From positions 66,000,150 through 66,064,149 of the forward strand of contig JASEVX010000003.1 of assembly GCA_031761405.1 (NCBI GenBank): a stretch of 64,000 nt of DNA. Direction: 5' to 3'. Numbering within the stretch: the stretch's first letter is position 1; each line of letters starts with the position of its first letter. The DNA comes from Serripes groenlandicus (taxonomy: Eukaryota > Mollusca > Bivalvia > Cardiida > Cardiidae). Under the pieces are notes generated by a model that was not told where the DNA came from, did not search any database, and worked only from the letters and a program-made list of their open reading frames with translations. Positions 1 through 11,300 of the stretch are shown here, piece by piece. A program made the translations under genes and the position numbers.

Positions 1-1
1 G

Positions 2-484
2 ATTTACTCATCAAAATTCCCACTGGAAACGCCGCAACTAATGAAATACATGGAAATTGTCCGGGACATTGCTGCACGCAGACCGGGCCTTTCCTTTGCC
101 TACTACGATTCCCAATTCCGCATGGCCAGAGAATCGAACCCCCTTCCGTGGGATAGGCTCCACACGGAATTTTGGTTAATGGCATGTACCGCTTTCAGCC
201 AGCAAAGCACAAATGCCCGTCCCTTTCAGGCGGGAAAAGCCTTTCAGTCCGGAAAAGGCTTTAATAAACCAAAGAGATTTCAGGACAACACTTGCTGGAA
301 CTTCAACAAAAGGCAAGGTTGCAGTAGCTCAAGATGCAGCATGCCACATATCTGCGGCTACTGCAAAGGTCAACATACCGCCTTCAACTGCCCCTCTTCC
401 AGGAAAGAATCCGGCGCCAACGGATCCTTCCATGCAACCCAAAAACCTAATACCAAGTCACAACGGGCCAACAACCCCAGTTAA
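2..484 (+). CDS. Gag-like protein of the retrotransposon, C-terminal part
   Basis: The frame is open from the first bases of the window, so the start lies upstream; the first visible Met codon is at 41. The C-terminal third has a Cys/His cluster: a CCCH-type finger with spacing C-x8-C-x4-C-x3-H, directly followed by a CGYC-x3-H-x4-C zinc knuckle. The tail after it is rich in Ser, Asn and Lys. Such fingers bind nucleic acid in Gag proteins of DIRS-like elements and would package element RNA. The reading frame overlaps the beginning of the RT frame by some 50 nt if RT starts at 432, which suggests reinitiation or frameshifting for RT expression (inference). Confidence 0.75.
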   Translation: MYSSKFPLETPQLMKYMEIVRDIAARRPGLSFAYYDSQFRMARESNPLPWDRLHTEFWLMACTAFSQQSTNARPFQAGKAFQSGKGFNKPKRFQDNTCWNFNKRQGCSSSRCSMPHICGYCKGQHTAFNCPSSRKESGANGSFHATQKPNTKSQRANNPS

Positions 485-2027
485 AATTCATAAGTTGGCC
501 CAATTCCTCAAGGGTTACCCATTGGCACTCTATTTAATAAACGGATTTAAACAAGGTTTCAAATTAGGTTACACAGGCCCACTTACGAATACTACCTGCC
601 AAAACCTGAAATCTTGCCGGGACAATCCATCCACAGTGAGGCTTAAACTGCAAAAAGAACTGGAGGCAGGGCGGGTAAAGGGTCCCTTTCATTCCAAGCC
701 ATTTCCGTTTCTGCATATCAGTCCCATAGGTCTCGTTCCAAAGAAAGTTCCAAACCAATACCGTCTTATCCACCATCTCAGTTACCCTGAGGGTAATTCG
801 GTGAACACTTACATCGATAAAAACCTTGCGTCAGTCTCTTATGCTACTTTCGATGATGCAATACGCAAAGTCCTGCTACTAGGACCTGGGACACTGCTAA
901 GTAAAACCGACATTGATTCAGCCTTTCGTATAATTCCGGTTCACCCAGGTGACCATCATCTGTTGGGTTTCAAATTCCAAAATAAATTCTACTATGATTC
1001 ATGTCTACCAATGGGCAGCTCCTCGGCACCAGCAATTTTCGAGCGTTTCAGCTCTGCAATCCAACATATCTCTCACAAACATTTAGGTATTCAACATATG
1101 ATCCATATATTAGATGATTTCCTCATTCTTGGTCCCCCAAATTCCCCAATTTGCCAACAAAATCTGCAAATCTTTCTGCAATTTTGCAATAACGTGGGCA
1201 TTCCTATCAAAGACGAAAAAACGGAAACGGCTCGCACGGTTATCACTTTTATGGGGCTGGAATTAGATTCATTGGTCATGGAAGCACGTCTTCCCCAAGA
1301 CAAATTAGAAAAACTTCGTGTCCTTCTAAGGACAACAAAGAGAACCATGACCCTAAAGCAACTTCAATCACTTTTAGGGTACCTTAATTTCTGTTGTCAG
1401 GTGGTCCTACCTGGTCGCCCCTTCCTTCGTCGACTCATTGATCTAACAAAGAATAAATCGAAACCCAATCACTATATCACACTGACCAAAGAACATAGGC
1501 GGGACGTATCCGCTTGGTCCCTTTTTGCAGACAATTTCAACGGTAAAGCCTTGCTCTTAGACCATCGTTGGATAGAATCAGACTCTTTGCATATGCACAC
1601 AGATGCCTCAAGCTCATTGGGTTTTGGAGCAATTCTCCAGAAAGCATGGTTCTATGGGGTATGGCCTGACACACTAAAAGGGGAAGGTATCACTTTCAAA
1701 GAGCTTTTTCCAATTGTAATCGCACTTGAAGTATGGGGGTCCAAACTCAAAAACAAATGCATTGTTCTTCATACAGATAATATAGCTGTCATGCACATCA
1801 TTAACAAACAGACGGCTAAGTTACCCTCAATCATGACCTTAGTCCGTAGACTAGTATTAACTTGCATGAAAAATAATGTGTTAGTTAAATCCGAACATAT
1901 TGCGGGAACACACAATGTTTTACCAGATCTCCTTTCTCGGCTTCAGGTCACCAAATTCCGAAAATTAGCGCCCTATATGGAAAAAGACCCTACAACAGTT
2001 CCAGAACACCTTCTAACCAGTCCCTAA
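432..2027 (+). CDS. Reverse transcriptase-RNase H of the DIRS-like element
   Basis: The frame is open from 213, but the part before the Met at 432 is the shadow of Gag, so I take 432 as the likely start (531 residues). RT motifs in order: SKTDIDSAFR (motif A, Asp near nt 910), LPMGSSSAP (motif B) and ILDDF (motif C, the YxDD-box equivalent with Leu, near nt 1107). RNase H follows: HTDASSSLGFGA (first Asp near nt 1602), KELFPIVIALEVWG (Glu), HTDNIAV (second Asp) and a C-terminal GTHNVLPDLLSR motif typical of DIRS-like RNase H. All catalytic acidic residues expected for both enzymes are present and there is no internal stop. No methyltransferase domain follows. It ends 17 bp before the recombinase start. 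Confidence 0.9.
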   Translation: MQPKNLIPSHNGPTTPVKIHKLAQFLKGYPLALYLINGFKQGFKLGYTGPLTNTTCQNLKSCRDNPSTVRLKLQKELEAGRVKGPFHSKPFPFLHISPIGLVPKKVPNQYRLIHHLSYPEGNSVNTYIDKNLASVSYATFDDAIRKVLLLGPGTLLSKTDIDSAFRIIPVHPGDHHLLGFKFQNKFYYDSCLPMGSSSAPAIFERFSSAIQHISHKHLGIQHMIHILDDFLILGPPNSPICQQNLQIFLQFCNNVGIPIKDEKTETARTVITFMGLELDSLVMEARLPQDKLEKLRVLLRTTKRTMTLKQLQSLLGYLNFCCQVVLPGRPFLRRLIDLTKNKSKPNHYITLTKEHRRDVSAWSLFADNFNGKALLLDHRWIESDSLHMHTDASSSLGFGAILQKAWFYGVWPDTLKGEGITFKELFPIVIALEVWGSKLKNKCIVLHTDNIAVMHIINKQTAKLPSIMTLVRRLVLTCMKNNVLVKSEHIAGTHNVLPDLLSRLQVTKFRKLAPYMEKDPTTVPEHLLTSP

Positions 2028-2044
2028 ACTACAGTGTCGTCACT

Positions 2045-2944
2045 ATGTTAAACAATTCACTTGCTCCATCAACATTAAATAGCTACAGGAATGCTTGGAA
2101 GCATTATAAGGCTTTCCATCAAACTCATTATCCCCAATGTAGTCGCATACCAATACCCACCACACGTCTAGCTCAATTCATATCAACGTGTCACCACCGA
2201 AACCTTAGTCCATCATCAGTCACTTCCATGATGTCAGCTATTGCTTATGTTCACAAAATCAATAACCTCCCAAACCCAGCTGAATCATTCCTCATAAAAA
2301 AGCTGTTACATGGAATGAGACGAAATCAAACAAAAGATAAGAGATTGCCCTTTAGTCTCGAAGATCTCACTAACATCATGTTGACCCTGCCATCCCTATA
2401 TGATTCCAAGTACTATGTAGCGCTGTACAAGGCTGTTATTTTAGTATCCTTTTTCGGCCTTTTCAGGATCGGTGAGTTAACTCAATCTCGACTCGGTCAC
2501 TCTAATCTGATCCAAAAAGATAACGTTCAATTTGAACACTCCCAATCACATCTGTCGGGTATAATTATCGGTCTCAAATCTTTTAAACACTCGGGAGGCA
2601 GGACAGCAAAAATACCCCTGTCATTACAACAACAAAAATCGGTATGTCCGGTTAGAGCATTGGCAAAATATATGCGCTACTCGGTATTAAGTCAAGGGCC
2701 CCTATTCCAACATCCTAATGGGAAGCCCCTAACCGTCTCTGAATTCAGATTAGTTCTAAGAAAAGTCGTGCTTAAATGCAAGCTCGACCCCAAGCTATAT
2801 ACATGTCACTCCCTACGAATAGGGGGGGCTACACACGGTCACTTATCAAACATGACCGCTAGTCAAATTCAGAGGCTGGGGCGTTGGAAATCTTCTGCAT
2901 ATCAGAAGTATATTCGTATTAAGCCATTAGCAATTTCTTCATAA
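2045..2944 (+). CDS. Tyrosine recombinase of the DIRS-like element
   Basis: This 299-residue protein has the tyrosine recombinase (phage integrase-like) signature. The N-terminal part, with LAPSTLNSYRNAWKHY, resembles a SAM-like core-binding domain. Catalytic residues visible: first Arg in FFGLFRIGEL (R141), a Lys in LKSFKHSGG (K178 or K181), the H-x-x-R box CHSLRIGGATHG (H255, R258), Trp in the second His position (LGRW, W281) and the nucleophile, most likely Y289 in AYQKYIR (Y286 is the alternative). The enzyme would insert circular element DNA by site-specific-type strand exchange. The frame is complete, differs from RT, and begins 17 bp after the RT stop. Confidence 0.9.
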   Translation: MLNNSLAPSTLNSYRNAWKHYKAFHQTHYPQCSRIPIPTTRLAQFISTCHHRNLSPSSVTSMMSAIAYVHKINNLPNPAESFLIKKLLHGMRRNQTKDKRLPFSLEDLTNIMLTLPSLYDSKYYVALYKAVILVSFFGLFRIGELTQSRLGHSNLIQKDNVQFEHSQSHLSGIIIGLKSFKHSGGRTAKIPLSLQQQKSVCPVRALAKYMRYSVLSQGPLFQHPNGKPLTVSEFRLVLRKVVLKCKLDPKLYTCHSLRIGGATHGHLSNMTASQIQRLGRWKSSAYQKYIRIKPLAISS

Positions 2945-4720
2945 TGCCTTGTGACTTCCTTGCATTCTTCACTGTTTGGTGCGCCGTTGCCTGTGTGTTT
3001 GATAATAGAAATTTGACTCTTAAATCCCAGAAACCTACCGTGACAAAGCGGAGGTTCTGCGGGTTCTAGTGTAAAACCTTGATCTATGTAATGTTACAGT
3101 TCATAATAATGCTTTTTTTTTGCCATCTACACCAGTAGGTGAGAAAATAACGGGATGCTACATCCTCGACTGAGCCACAAAAAATGCATATGGTTGTGGC
3201 AAGACAAGGTTGCATCATCCTACCGTAACAAAGCGGAGGCTCGGTGTATACTTCTGTTTTGTCCCAGCTATGACGAATTCTGTTATTTTGTTTTCAATAG
3301 CTAAATCACGGGATACCGGGTTCTTTACATGTATAATTTGCTGTCATCAAGACAAAACATGTATTTATGCATAATAACTATTATTCAGTTACGCTTATCT
3401 GTCAAACTGCATTACCAGTGACAAATATGCTTCTCATTTAACCTTAATCCTTTGGCGGTGCCTCCAAGGCGTGACAGTGACAAAGCTGCACATACTTGGT
3501 GGGGTCGTCCTGGGATTGAGAAACAATTCCCTATAGGCTAGTCCGACATTGCACAGTGTCCATGTCAATTCCATAATCCACTATTACGGTTCAAGGCAGA
3601 CACCTGCCTTTAAGCACTAAATTCACTGCTTTCCTTAGTTTATTGTTTGCATCATTACGGTTTGGGTCTAGTAAGGCAAAATGCAACAGTCTACTACTAT
3701 TGTTTAGATGCACACCTTTGTCCAATATTCTGTGTGTTGGCAGTGGGGGTGACAGTGATAAAGCTGCATCCTCGCGTCAGCATTCAGGATGTTTCACAAA
3801 ATATCTTTGCCTCTTCTTAAGTCACATATTAACAGACATGATAACTTTCTGAGCTTCGAATCGGCCAGGCGTGGGTTCCGGGGCGTCGTTTTACTTGTGG
3901 CGGTTTGTTCTTTGGCCGCCCAGAATGGGAAGTGTATGTTCTCCTTATTATCCACTATCTAGTTCAGTTATGACCTACGATAGTGGTTCTCGACATTTAT
4001 TAAAAAATGTCCTTTTCACACAGATAGACTTTGTCATTCACTTCACCCTTCTCGGAACCCGCTTTGGTCGATTCGATTTACTGCAGTACATAAATGTTAT
4101 TTTATGCCACCATAAAAGGTTTTATGTATTGTAGGAATAACCTGTTCTATTACTGGATTGTATGAATAACCTTGTTCACATTCACTTCACCCTTCTCGGA
4201 ACCCGCTTTGGTCGATTCGATTTACTGCAGTACATATAAAGTAATTAGGAAAAGATATTTAAGTAACCATTTCATTGATAGACCTAGTGTACACAAACTG
4301 TGTGAATTGTTATGTTTTACGGACAAGTCAACGATCAATAACCTGATCAGTTATATTAAATGCGCTCTTGTGATAAGAAGAAACTACTTATATACATGAA
4401 ATGTTTAATTATTCTCTCTTGCACTTACACATTCTGTAAATAAATGTATGTTGTAAAATGAGCAATACTAATATAATTATCAGTATTAGTATTTCTTTGT
4501 ATATATGTGTGTGTGTGGGTTTGTGTGAGTGTATGTATATGTGTATGACATAATGTATGTATGTACATGTTTATATATTTATATATTTGTGTGTAATTTA
4601 ATGTAATATAGATGTTCTTATTATTATGACCTGAAAATAACTGGTAATCATGTATGGACGAGAAACATCTTGTTTAAGTCCAAATAAAATTTGTGTTCTG
4701 TTCTGTTCTGTTCTGTTAAA
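2945..4720 (+). repeat. 3' non-coding region of the DIRS-like element with internal repeats
   Basis: No credible gene. Repeated pieces include CCTACCG(T)GACAAAGCGGAGG at 3034 and a near copy at 3219; a related GTGACAGTGACAAAGCTGCA at 3473 and 3750; and a 58-bp direct repeat at 4035-4092 and 4179-4236. DIRS-superfamily elements carry split direct or inverted repeats at this end, so some of these may be recombination repeats. A TG-rich stretch lies near 4505-4560 and a (TTCTG)n run at 4696-4716. The latter, with AATAAAATT just before it, looks like the 3' tail of a short non-LTR element (inference). Confidence 0.55.
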
Positions 4721-5526
4721 GTTACCGCGAGTCGCATACACAGGGCGAGTTCATATGGGATCCGAGAACAGCCCCAGTGCACCTAAAGCGGAGTTAAACG
4801 CCAACCGATCACTTGAAGTAACTTTATTAGTTATCCCTCATAACACAATCCTGATATAGAAATATTTAAGCAGAATAACAAGGTCTAGAGAATAAAATAA
4901 TTTGTTAGCTCATCTGAGTGGTCCTCTTTCAAAGAAATTCAACTTATTCCATTTAAAATCTTTAAAAATCATCTTGTCCAAAACGTATTGGCCCAGGTCA
5001 ATTTGGTATGTAGCTTCATCTATTGGACTTGTACCAAGATTGACTTGATCAAATTATACCCCTGAGGCCACTAGTTGTACAAAGAAATACAAGAGATGCT
5101 ATACGACATAACGAAGAAGAACAAGGTTTACACTTTCGGATCACATCCTAACTATAAATGTCACATCGTTATGTAAAACTTGTTTTGCTTTTTGTTAGAA
5201 TTTGGTATTCCGATGTGCCATATCCGTATAGTAATGTGTGTATTGACTAAAGAACATCCTCATAAGTCACAACATGTTTGTAAGTCGAGTTCTAAAGCTT
5301 TGGAGTGATTTTATTGCAAAACTCACTTTTATTGCAATTCTCGTTGTAAACAAATGTATTACAATTTTTGTCATTGCAACGAGTTTTACTCAAGGTGATA
5401 AAAATCAATAAAATTCATTTCGAATCACATTCTGACTACAAATGTCACATCGTTATATAAAACCTGTTTTTGTTTTTTTCAAGAATTGTTCTATGACATA
5501 ATACGACAATGAAGAATCGTCAATAC
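4721..5526. other. AT-rich stretch without a recognised gene
   Basis: I see no gene. A segment near 5150-5200 (CACATCCTAACTATAAATG and what follows) recurs in diverged form at 5426-5470, so old short duplications are present. The rest is unassigned. Confidence 0.5.
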
Positions 5527-6164
5527 AATAATTTATTGCAAAACTCGTTGCTACAACTGACTCACCTAAATCTGTATTGTTTGCAAAAACCTCAATATTG
5601 CCATTGGCCCTGAAAGAGTTAAAAGAATTTTGAATCACTAAAATCTTGGTCTCCCGCCATTACATTAGAGATATCGTCGACTTGCGTGTTAATATTCGAC
5701 CGAGTTACGTTACGGATGGGAATAGCTTGAAATGAAAGTTTGACCACAACTAGATCGTTTAGCTCAGTAGATTTCTTGCACAAAATGTGAGAAACCAGGT
5801 TCGAGGTCAATTGTCACGTGCATTTGGGAGCCGCGTTAGACAAAACAGGGGGTAATATTGAGTCTCCAAAACGACACACTGATTCAACCCTATGCATATG
5901 TCTATTTTAAGAGGGTCATCATTGGAACTTTTCTTTGAAATAACTTGGAACTGAACAACATGTTCGGAGAAGAAGATTTTTAAAGTTAACACCACATGCA
6001 AAAAGGGTGTGGATTTTGAGGAAAAGATTCTTTTAAATGTTGCTCTAAAGTTCTTTCACGTGCTGCAACAACAACAATTGTAGACAGAAGGAATTTTTAA
6101 GAGGCCGCTTGCTGTGAAGTTTCATCACAATTGACCCAGTGGGTAGTGTGAAGACTTTACTTTT

Positions 6165-6700
6165 AACAACAAGAGGCCCATGAGGGCCTATGCTCTACTG
6201 GTATGGTTCTTTGGTCATTTTCAATCCAGAGCATGTATGTATGGTGAAGATCGGATAGTAAATGGAGGCTCTTTTGTGTTCACAAGCTGTATTATAGCAA
6301 TTTTTACAATTTCATGGGCCATAATCCAGTCTTGCATGGGCGGATCTAGCTGGTTTTCAAAAGGAACCAAGCTCTCATCAATATTTAACTACTATATAAG
6401 TTTGGTGAAGATCAGATAGTAAATGGAGCCTCTATTGTGTTCACATGCTCAATTATAGCAATTTGGACAATTTCAAGGGCCATAATCCAGTCATGCAAGG
6501 GCGGATCTTGCTGGTTTTCGAAAGGAACCGAGCTCTCATGGATATCTAACTACTGTATAAGTTTGGTTGAGATACAATCAAACGTGAAGACTGTATCGTG
6601 TTAACAAGAAATTGTTTACGGACGCACGCACGCACGTACGCACGGACGACGGACACATCGCCACGACATAAGCCCTTCTGGCCTTTGGTCAGTAGAGCTA
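6165..6700 (+). mobile_element. AACAAGAG-type element, family A
   Basis: It starts AACAACAAGAG, followed by a perfect hairpin AGGCCC-ATGA-GGGCCT (6174-6189) and GCTCTACTG (6192-6200). Near the 3' end CAGTAGAGC (6690-6698) is the exact reverse complement, followed by TAAAA. The interior has about two diverged copies of a 150-170 bp unit (GGTGAAGATC at 6243 and 6414). The matching place in duplication unit 2 (about 10105-10160) lacks it, which fixes both ends within a few bases. No coding capacity. The class resembles non-autonomous Helitron/Helentron or bivalve pearl elements, but I cannot assign it firmly. Confidence 0.75.
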
Positions 6701-7059
6701 AAAACAGTTAACATACAGACGAACATTTCGCTTTAACATTAACCAGTTCTAGATCCCTGCATTAACCGACTGCCTTTCAGCCATGGAGCTAAAACGGTAT
6801 CAATGGCCTCCCTCCTCGGTGTTCGGGGTTGCCGTGCTAGACTTACGGCGGACGATTAGATGTGTGATTTCTAACGTAATTTATGCTACATGCCATAATA
6901 ATCACATTTAGGTACAGGTTATTTATTCAGAAAACGTCTCAATAAGAATGGAGTTCTACTGAAAGCAGTGGGATAACACCCACAAAACTGGACATCTTCC
7001 TTGTAAATATTGTAGATGGTATCAGCACATTCGGCATCTTGTGGCACACACATCCTTTT

Positions 7060-7147
7060 GAGCAATTTCTCCTTTTGCCTTAATTTTTTCAAAAGTCATC
7101 TGCTGCCGATGAGTAAATAAATCATCTATATATGGGAAAGGGTTAAT
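7060..7147. mobile_element. TTAA-MITE, right-hand fragment
   Basis: CTCCTTTTGCC, GTCATCTGCTGCC and the end GGGAAAGGGTTAA show half of the main MITE family. The paralogous piece in unit 2 lies at about 10504-10578. Further fragments of the same family at about 7480-7700 (unit 1) and 10910-11230 (unit 2) include GGGTTAA-type ends and the GTCTGCTGCAGA motif. Confidence 0.6.
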
Positions 7148-8165
7148 CCATTTTGAGCAGTCTTTCAGTTTGATCCTGACGGCAGACAGTCATATCCACC
7201 TATTACATGGTTTTCTCTTGAACGCAATCCATGAAACATTCTTTCAGGGCTACTGGCCATATTTCTACACAGACATTTAGTCTGTAGTTTTTAAATTTAA
7301 CTCCGTTATGAACAGCCAGATATTCTTACTCAACGAGCTGGCAGGCCTTGATTCGATATATGCTAATTTCTGTCGTCCGTTTTGAAAATGTTTGAGGGAA
7401 AAAACGCCTTTGTACAGAATAGGAATTTATACAAAGAAACCATTTTAGGAAAAAGGAGAAAATGCCGATTTAAAGCAATTTCTCCTTTGCCCAAAATATT
7501 TCTAAAATTCATTTGATGCAGAGGAATGAGAAGCCCTCTATGTGTCAGAGATAGGGTTAAAACTTTCCCACATACGACAATTCTGCAGCAGACGACTTTG
7601 AAAACATATTGGCAAATATGTGAGATATCTCCATAAACGAGAGTTAATCATAAACTAGTGTTGAAAACATTGTGGCAAAAGAGGAAATGGCTCATCATGA
7701 TATACCGTTTATATTATTATTTTAAGAAAATTCACCTTCCTGTATATTCATTTGTAACGATTAAGATAAATCACATATATCATCCTGAAAAGTCTTCAAT
7801 AATTTGATTGTTTAGCAAAACAGGAATCTATAGCTATGCACAAGTTGGTATCAATTGCTCTACACTCACATACTTCTAAAGATTGGTTTTCTTGTGGCAT
7901 GAGTTAAATACTAAATAATTAACAATGTTCCAGGCTCATGCACACTCAATGTCCATGTTTATAAAATGTTCATATGACAATTATCATAATTTTATAAAGT
8001 TAACATATAATAAACATGGAAAACCAATATTTATAGATAAAATATTCTTTAGATGACAAGCTAGGGTTTGTATTCTTTAACAAATAACCTGGTTCTATAA
8101 ATAATTTTAATATCTTTTAAATGGTTGATGATAAACTAAAACTTAAATTTGTTCTTAGGGTAGGT

Positions 8166-8171
8166 TTTATT
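8166..8171 (-). terminator. Poly(A) signal after distal MDH2 exon 8
   Basis: AATAAA on the minus strand, 35 nt beyond the TGA stop. The same hexamer is conserved at 12242-12237 behind the proximal exon copy, so either terminal exon could be cleaved and polyadenylated. Confidence 0.6.
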
Positions 8172-8205
8172 TGTATCTAATGTCTATTATCATCTTTAAT
8201 CCCCT

Positions 8206-8334
8206 TCATGAATTCTTAACAAAGTCTTCTCCTTTCTTGATGTTTGCTTTCAATTCTTCTGTAGCTGCTTTAATCAATTCATTTTCATAACCAATAATTT
8301 TACCGATTCCAAGGTTGTCATGAATACCATTTAT
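8206..8334 (-). CDS. MDH2: MDH2 exon 8, distal copy
   Basis: The acceptor TTTCAG precedes ATAAATGGT; 42 codons then TGA (8208-8206). The peptide begins [12 protein letters not shown] and ends GEDFVKNS, the normal MDH2 C-terminus. AATAAA on the minus strand (8171-8166) follows 35 nt after the stop. Its paralog at 12405-12277 differs at five residues. Here the family-like Ile in NLGIGK is kept, but the first residue is Ile rather than Lys. Confidence 0.85.
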   Translation of the reverse strand: MNGIHDNLGIGKIIGYENELIKAATEELKANIKKGEDFVKNS

Positions 8335-11300
8335 CTGAAAGAGGAATACACATGCTTATCGTTGAAATGTAAGTAAAAATGTGTACATAAAACATGAGCT
8401 GCTCTTTCCATCAATGTTTTCAACTCTTCTAAAAACACTTTCCATTTTGTGTTAATGTCTTTAAACCCTTAACCTCATATAGACACAGTTAGACCCATCT
8501 GCGGCACAGCTTTATGAAAACATTGTGACAAAAGAAGAAATTACTTTTGTCATTGCAATAATTTATTGCAAAACTCGATGCTACATCTGACTCACCTGAA
8601 TCTGTATTGTTTGCAAAAACCTCAATATTGCCATTGGCGCTGAAGAGTTAAAGTTATTTAGAATTACTAAAATCTTGGTCTCCCTCCATTACAACACGGA
8701 TACTGTCGACTTTGGTGTTAATATTCGACCGAGTTACGTTATGGATCGGGATAGTTTGAAATGAAAGTTAGATCACAAGTAGATCGTTTAGCTCAGTAGA
8801 TTTCTTGCACAAAATGTGAGAAACCAGATTCGAGGTCAATTGTCACGTGCATTTGGGAGCCGCGTATGACAACAAGAGGGCCATGATGACCGTGGATCAC
8901 TCACCTGATTTGTTTGTTTTTTTCACTTTAGCTATATAAGCCCCGCCCCCTGGCGGCCATAGTTTCTGACCTATCAATTTGGCTTGAAGTAATCTGATAG
9001 AGGGTCACCCAATGAACATTTCTACAAAATTATTTGAAAATCGGCTTTTGGAGGAGAAGCTTTTTTAAATTTTCACTATAGCCATATAATGTAAAATAGC
9101 CCTGCCCACTGGCGGTCATGTTTTTCAACCAAAAAAACATGGCATGAAGGAATCTGAAAGTGGGTCACTTAAGGAACACTTCTACAAAATTATTTGAAAA
9201 TCCGCCTGACACTTTAGGAAAAGAAGATTTTTTAAGTTTTCACTATAGCCATATAACGCAAAATAGGCCCGCCCTCTGGCGGCCATGCTTTTGACCAATC
9301 AACATGGCTTAAAGGAATCTGATAGAGGGTCATCCAAGGAACATTTCTACAAAAATATTTGAAAATCGGCCTGACACTTTGGGAGAAGAAGATTTTTTAA
9401 GTTTTCACTATAGCCATATAAGGCAAAATAGCCCTGCCAACTGACGGCCATGTTTTTCGACCAATCAACATGGCTTGAAGGAATCTGATAGTGGGTCACT
9501 TAAGGAACATTTCTACAAAATTATTTGAAAATCGGCCTGACACTTTCGTCGGAGAAGATTTTTTTAGTTTACACTATAGCCATATAAGGCCAAATAAGGC
9601 CAAATATCTGCCAACCAGTTTGGGAGAAGAAGAATTTTGAAGTTTTTTTCATTTCGTTGCCATGGAAACCAGAATTCTGCATGGATCCAAATAATTTGAA
9701 GGAAATCTGGTGAAGTCATTGAGAGGATGCTTTCTGTGAAGTTTCATCTCTATTGACCCACTGGTTACTGAGGGGTAGAAGTTGACGGACGACACATGAC
9801 GGACAAAAGGCGATCACAATAACTCACCTTCAGTCTCCAAAACGACACATTGGTTCAACCCTATGCATATGTCTTTTTTAAGAGGGTCATCATTGGAACT
9901 TTTCTTTGAAATAACTTGGAACTGAACAACGTGTTCTGAGAAATAGATTTTTAAAGTTAACACCACATGCAAAAAGGGTGTGGATTTTGAGGAAAAGATT
10001 CTGTTAAATGTTGCTTTTAAGTCCTTTTGCATGCTGCAGCAACAATTGTAAACAGAAGGAATTTTTAAGAGGCTGCTTGATGTGAAGTTTAATCACAATT
10101 GGCCCAGTTGGTAGTGTGAAGACTTGCTTTAAAGAAAAACAGTTAACACACAGACGAACATTTCACTTTAACATTAACCAGTTCTAGATTCCTGCATTGA
10201 CTGACTGGCTTTCAGCCATGGAGCTAAAACAGTATCAGTAGCTTCCCTCCTAGGTGTTTGGGGTTGCTGTGCTAGACTTACGGCGGACGATTAAATGTGT
10301 GATTTCTAACGTAATTTATGCTACATGCCATAAAAATCACTTTTAGGTACAGGTTATTTATTCAGAAAACGTCTCAATAAGAATGGAGTTCTACTGAAAG
10401 CAGTGGGATAACACCCACAAAACTGGACATCTTCCTTGTAAATATTGTAGATGGTATCAGCACATTCGGCATCTTGTGGCACACACAGCCTTTTGAGCAA
10501 TTTCTCCTTTTGCCATAATTTTTTCAACTCATCTGCTGCCGATGATTAAAAAATAATCTATATGTGAGAAAGGGTTAATCCATTTTGAGCAGTCTTTCAG
10601 TTTGATCCTGACGGCAGACAGTCATATCCACCTATTACATGGTTTTCTCTTCAACGCAATCCATGAAACATTCTTTCACGGCTACCGGCCGCATTTCTAC
10701 ACAGACATTTAGTCTGTAGCCTTTAAATTTAAATTCACTCTGTTATGAACAGCCAGATATTCTTACTCAACGAACTGGCAGGCCTTGATTCGATAACACA
10801 TATATATGCTAGTTTCTGTCGTCCATTTTGAAAATGTTTGAGGGAAAAAATGCCTTTAGACAGAATTGGAATTTATACAAAGAAACCATTTTAGGAAAAA
10901 GGAGAAAATGCTGATTTTAGTAACTTCTCCTTTTCCCAAAATATTTCTAAAATTTATTTGATGCAGAGGAATGAGAAGTCCTCTATAAGTCAGGGATAGG
11001 GTAAACACTTTCCCACATACGACAATTCTGCAGCAAACGACTGAAAACATATTGGCAAATATGTGAAATATCTCCATAAACGAGAGTTAATCATTATAGT
11101 GTTGAAAACATTGTGGCAAAGGAGGAAATGGCTCATCATGAGCAATTTCTCCTTTTGTCACAATATTTTCAAAAGTCGTCTGCTGCAGAATTGTCAGAAA
11201 GTATCTGCACATGGGATAGGGTTAAGTTTAAGCATATGTACCAAAGCCATGTAATATTTTAGCACTTTTTAATTGGTAATAAGAACAATCTTCACAGTGT

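Larger units (their letters stand above)
1..4720 (+). mobile_element. DIRS-superfamily tyrosine-recombinase retrotransposon, 5' end outside window
   Basis: Three coding blocks in order: Gag end (2-484), RT-RNase H (about 432-2027) and tyrosine recombinase (2045-2944), followed by about 1.8 kb of non-coding 3' sequence with internal repeats. Gag-RT-RH-YR order without an aspartic protease or DDE integrase defines the DIRS superfamily, which integrates through a tyrosine recombinase and leaves no target duplication. I see no methyltransferase domain after RNase H, unlike typical DIRS1-like elements, so a Ngaro-like or reduced DIRS type is possible. All three frames are open in the visible part, which suggests a young insertion. 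The right border is not certain; the (TTCTG)n run near 4716 is only a convenient limit. Confidence 0.85.

Noticed and set aside
3643..4399. Short plus-strand open frames after the recombinase
   Set aside because: No motif; they overlap non-coding repeats of the retrotransposon.
7060..7147. Idea that GTCTGCTGCAGA motifs are host regulatory sites repeated near exons
   Set aside because: Each lies at a fixed position inside a MITE copy, so they are element sequence.
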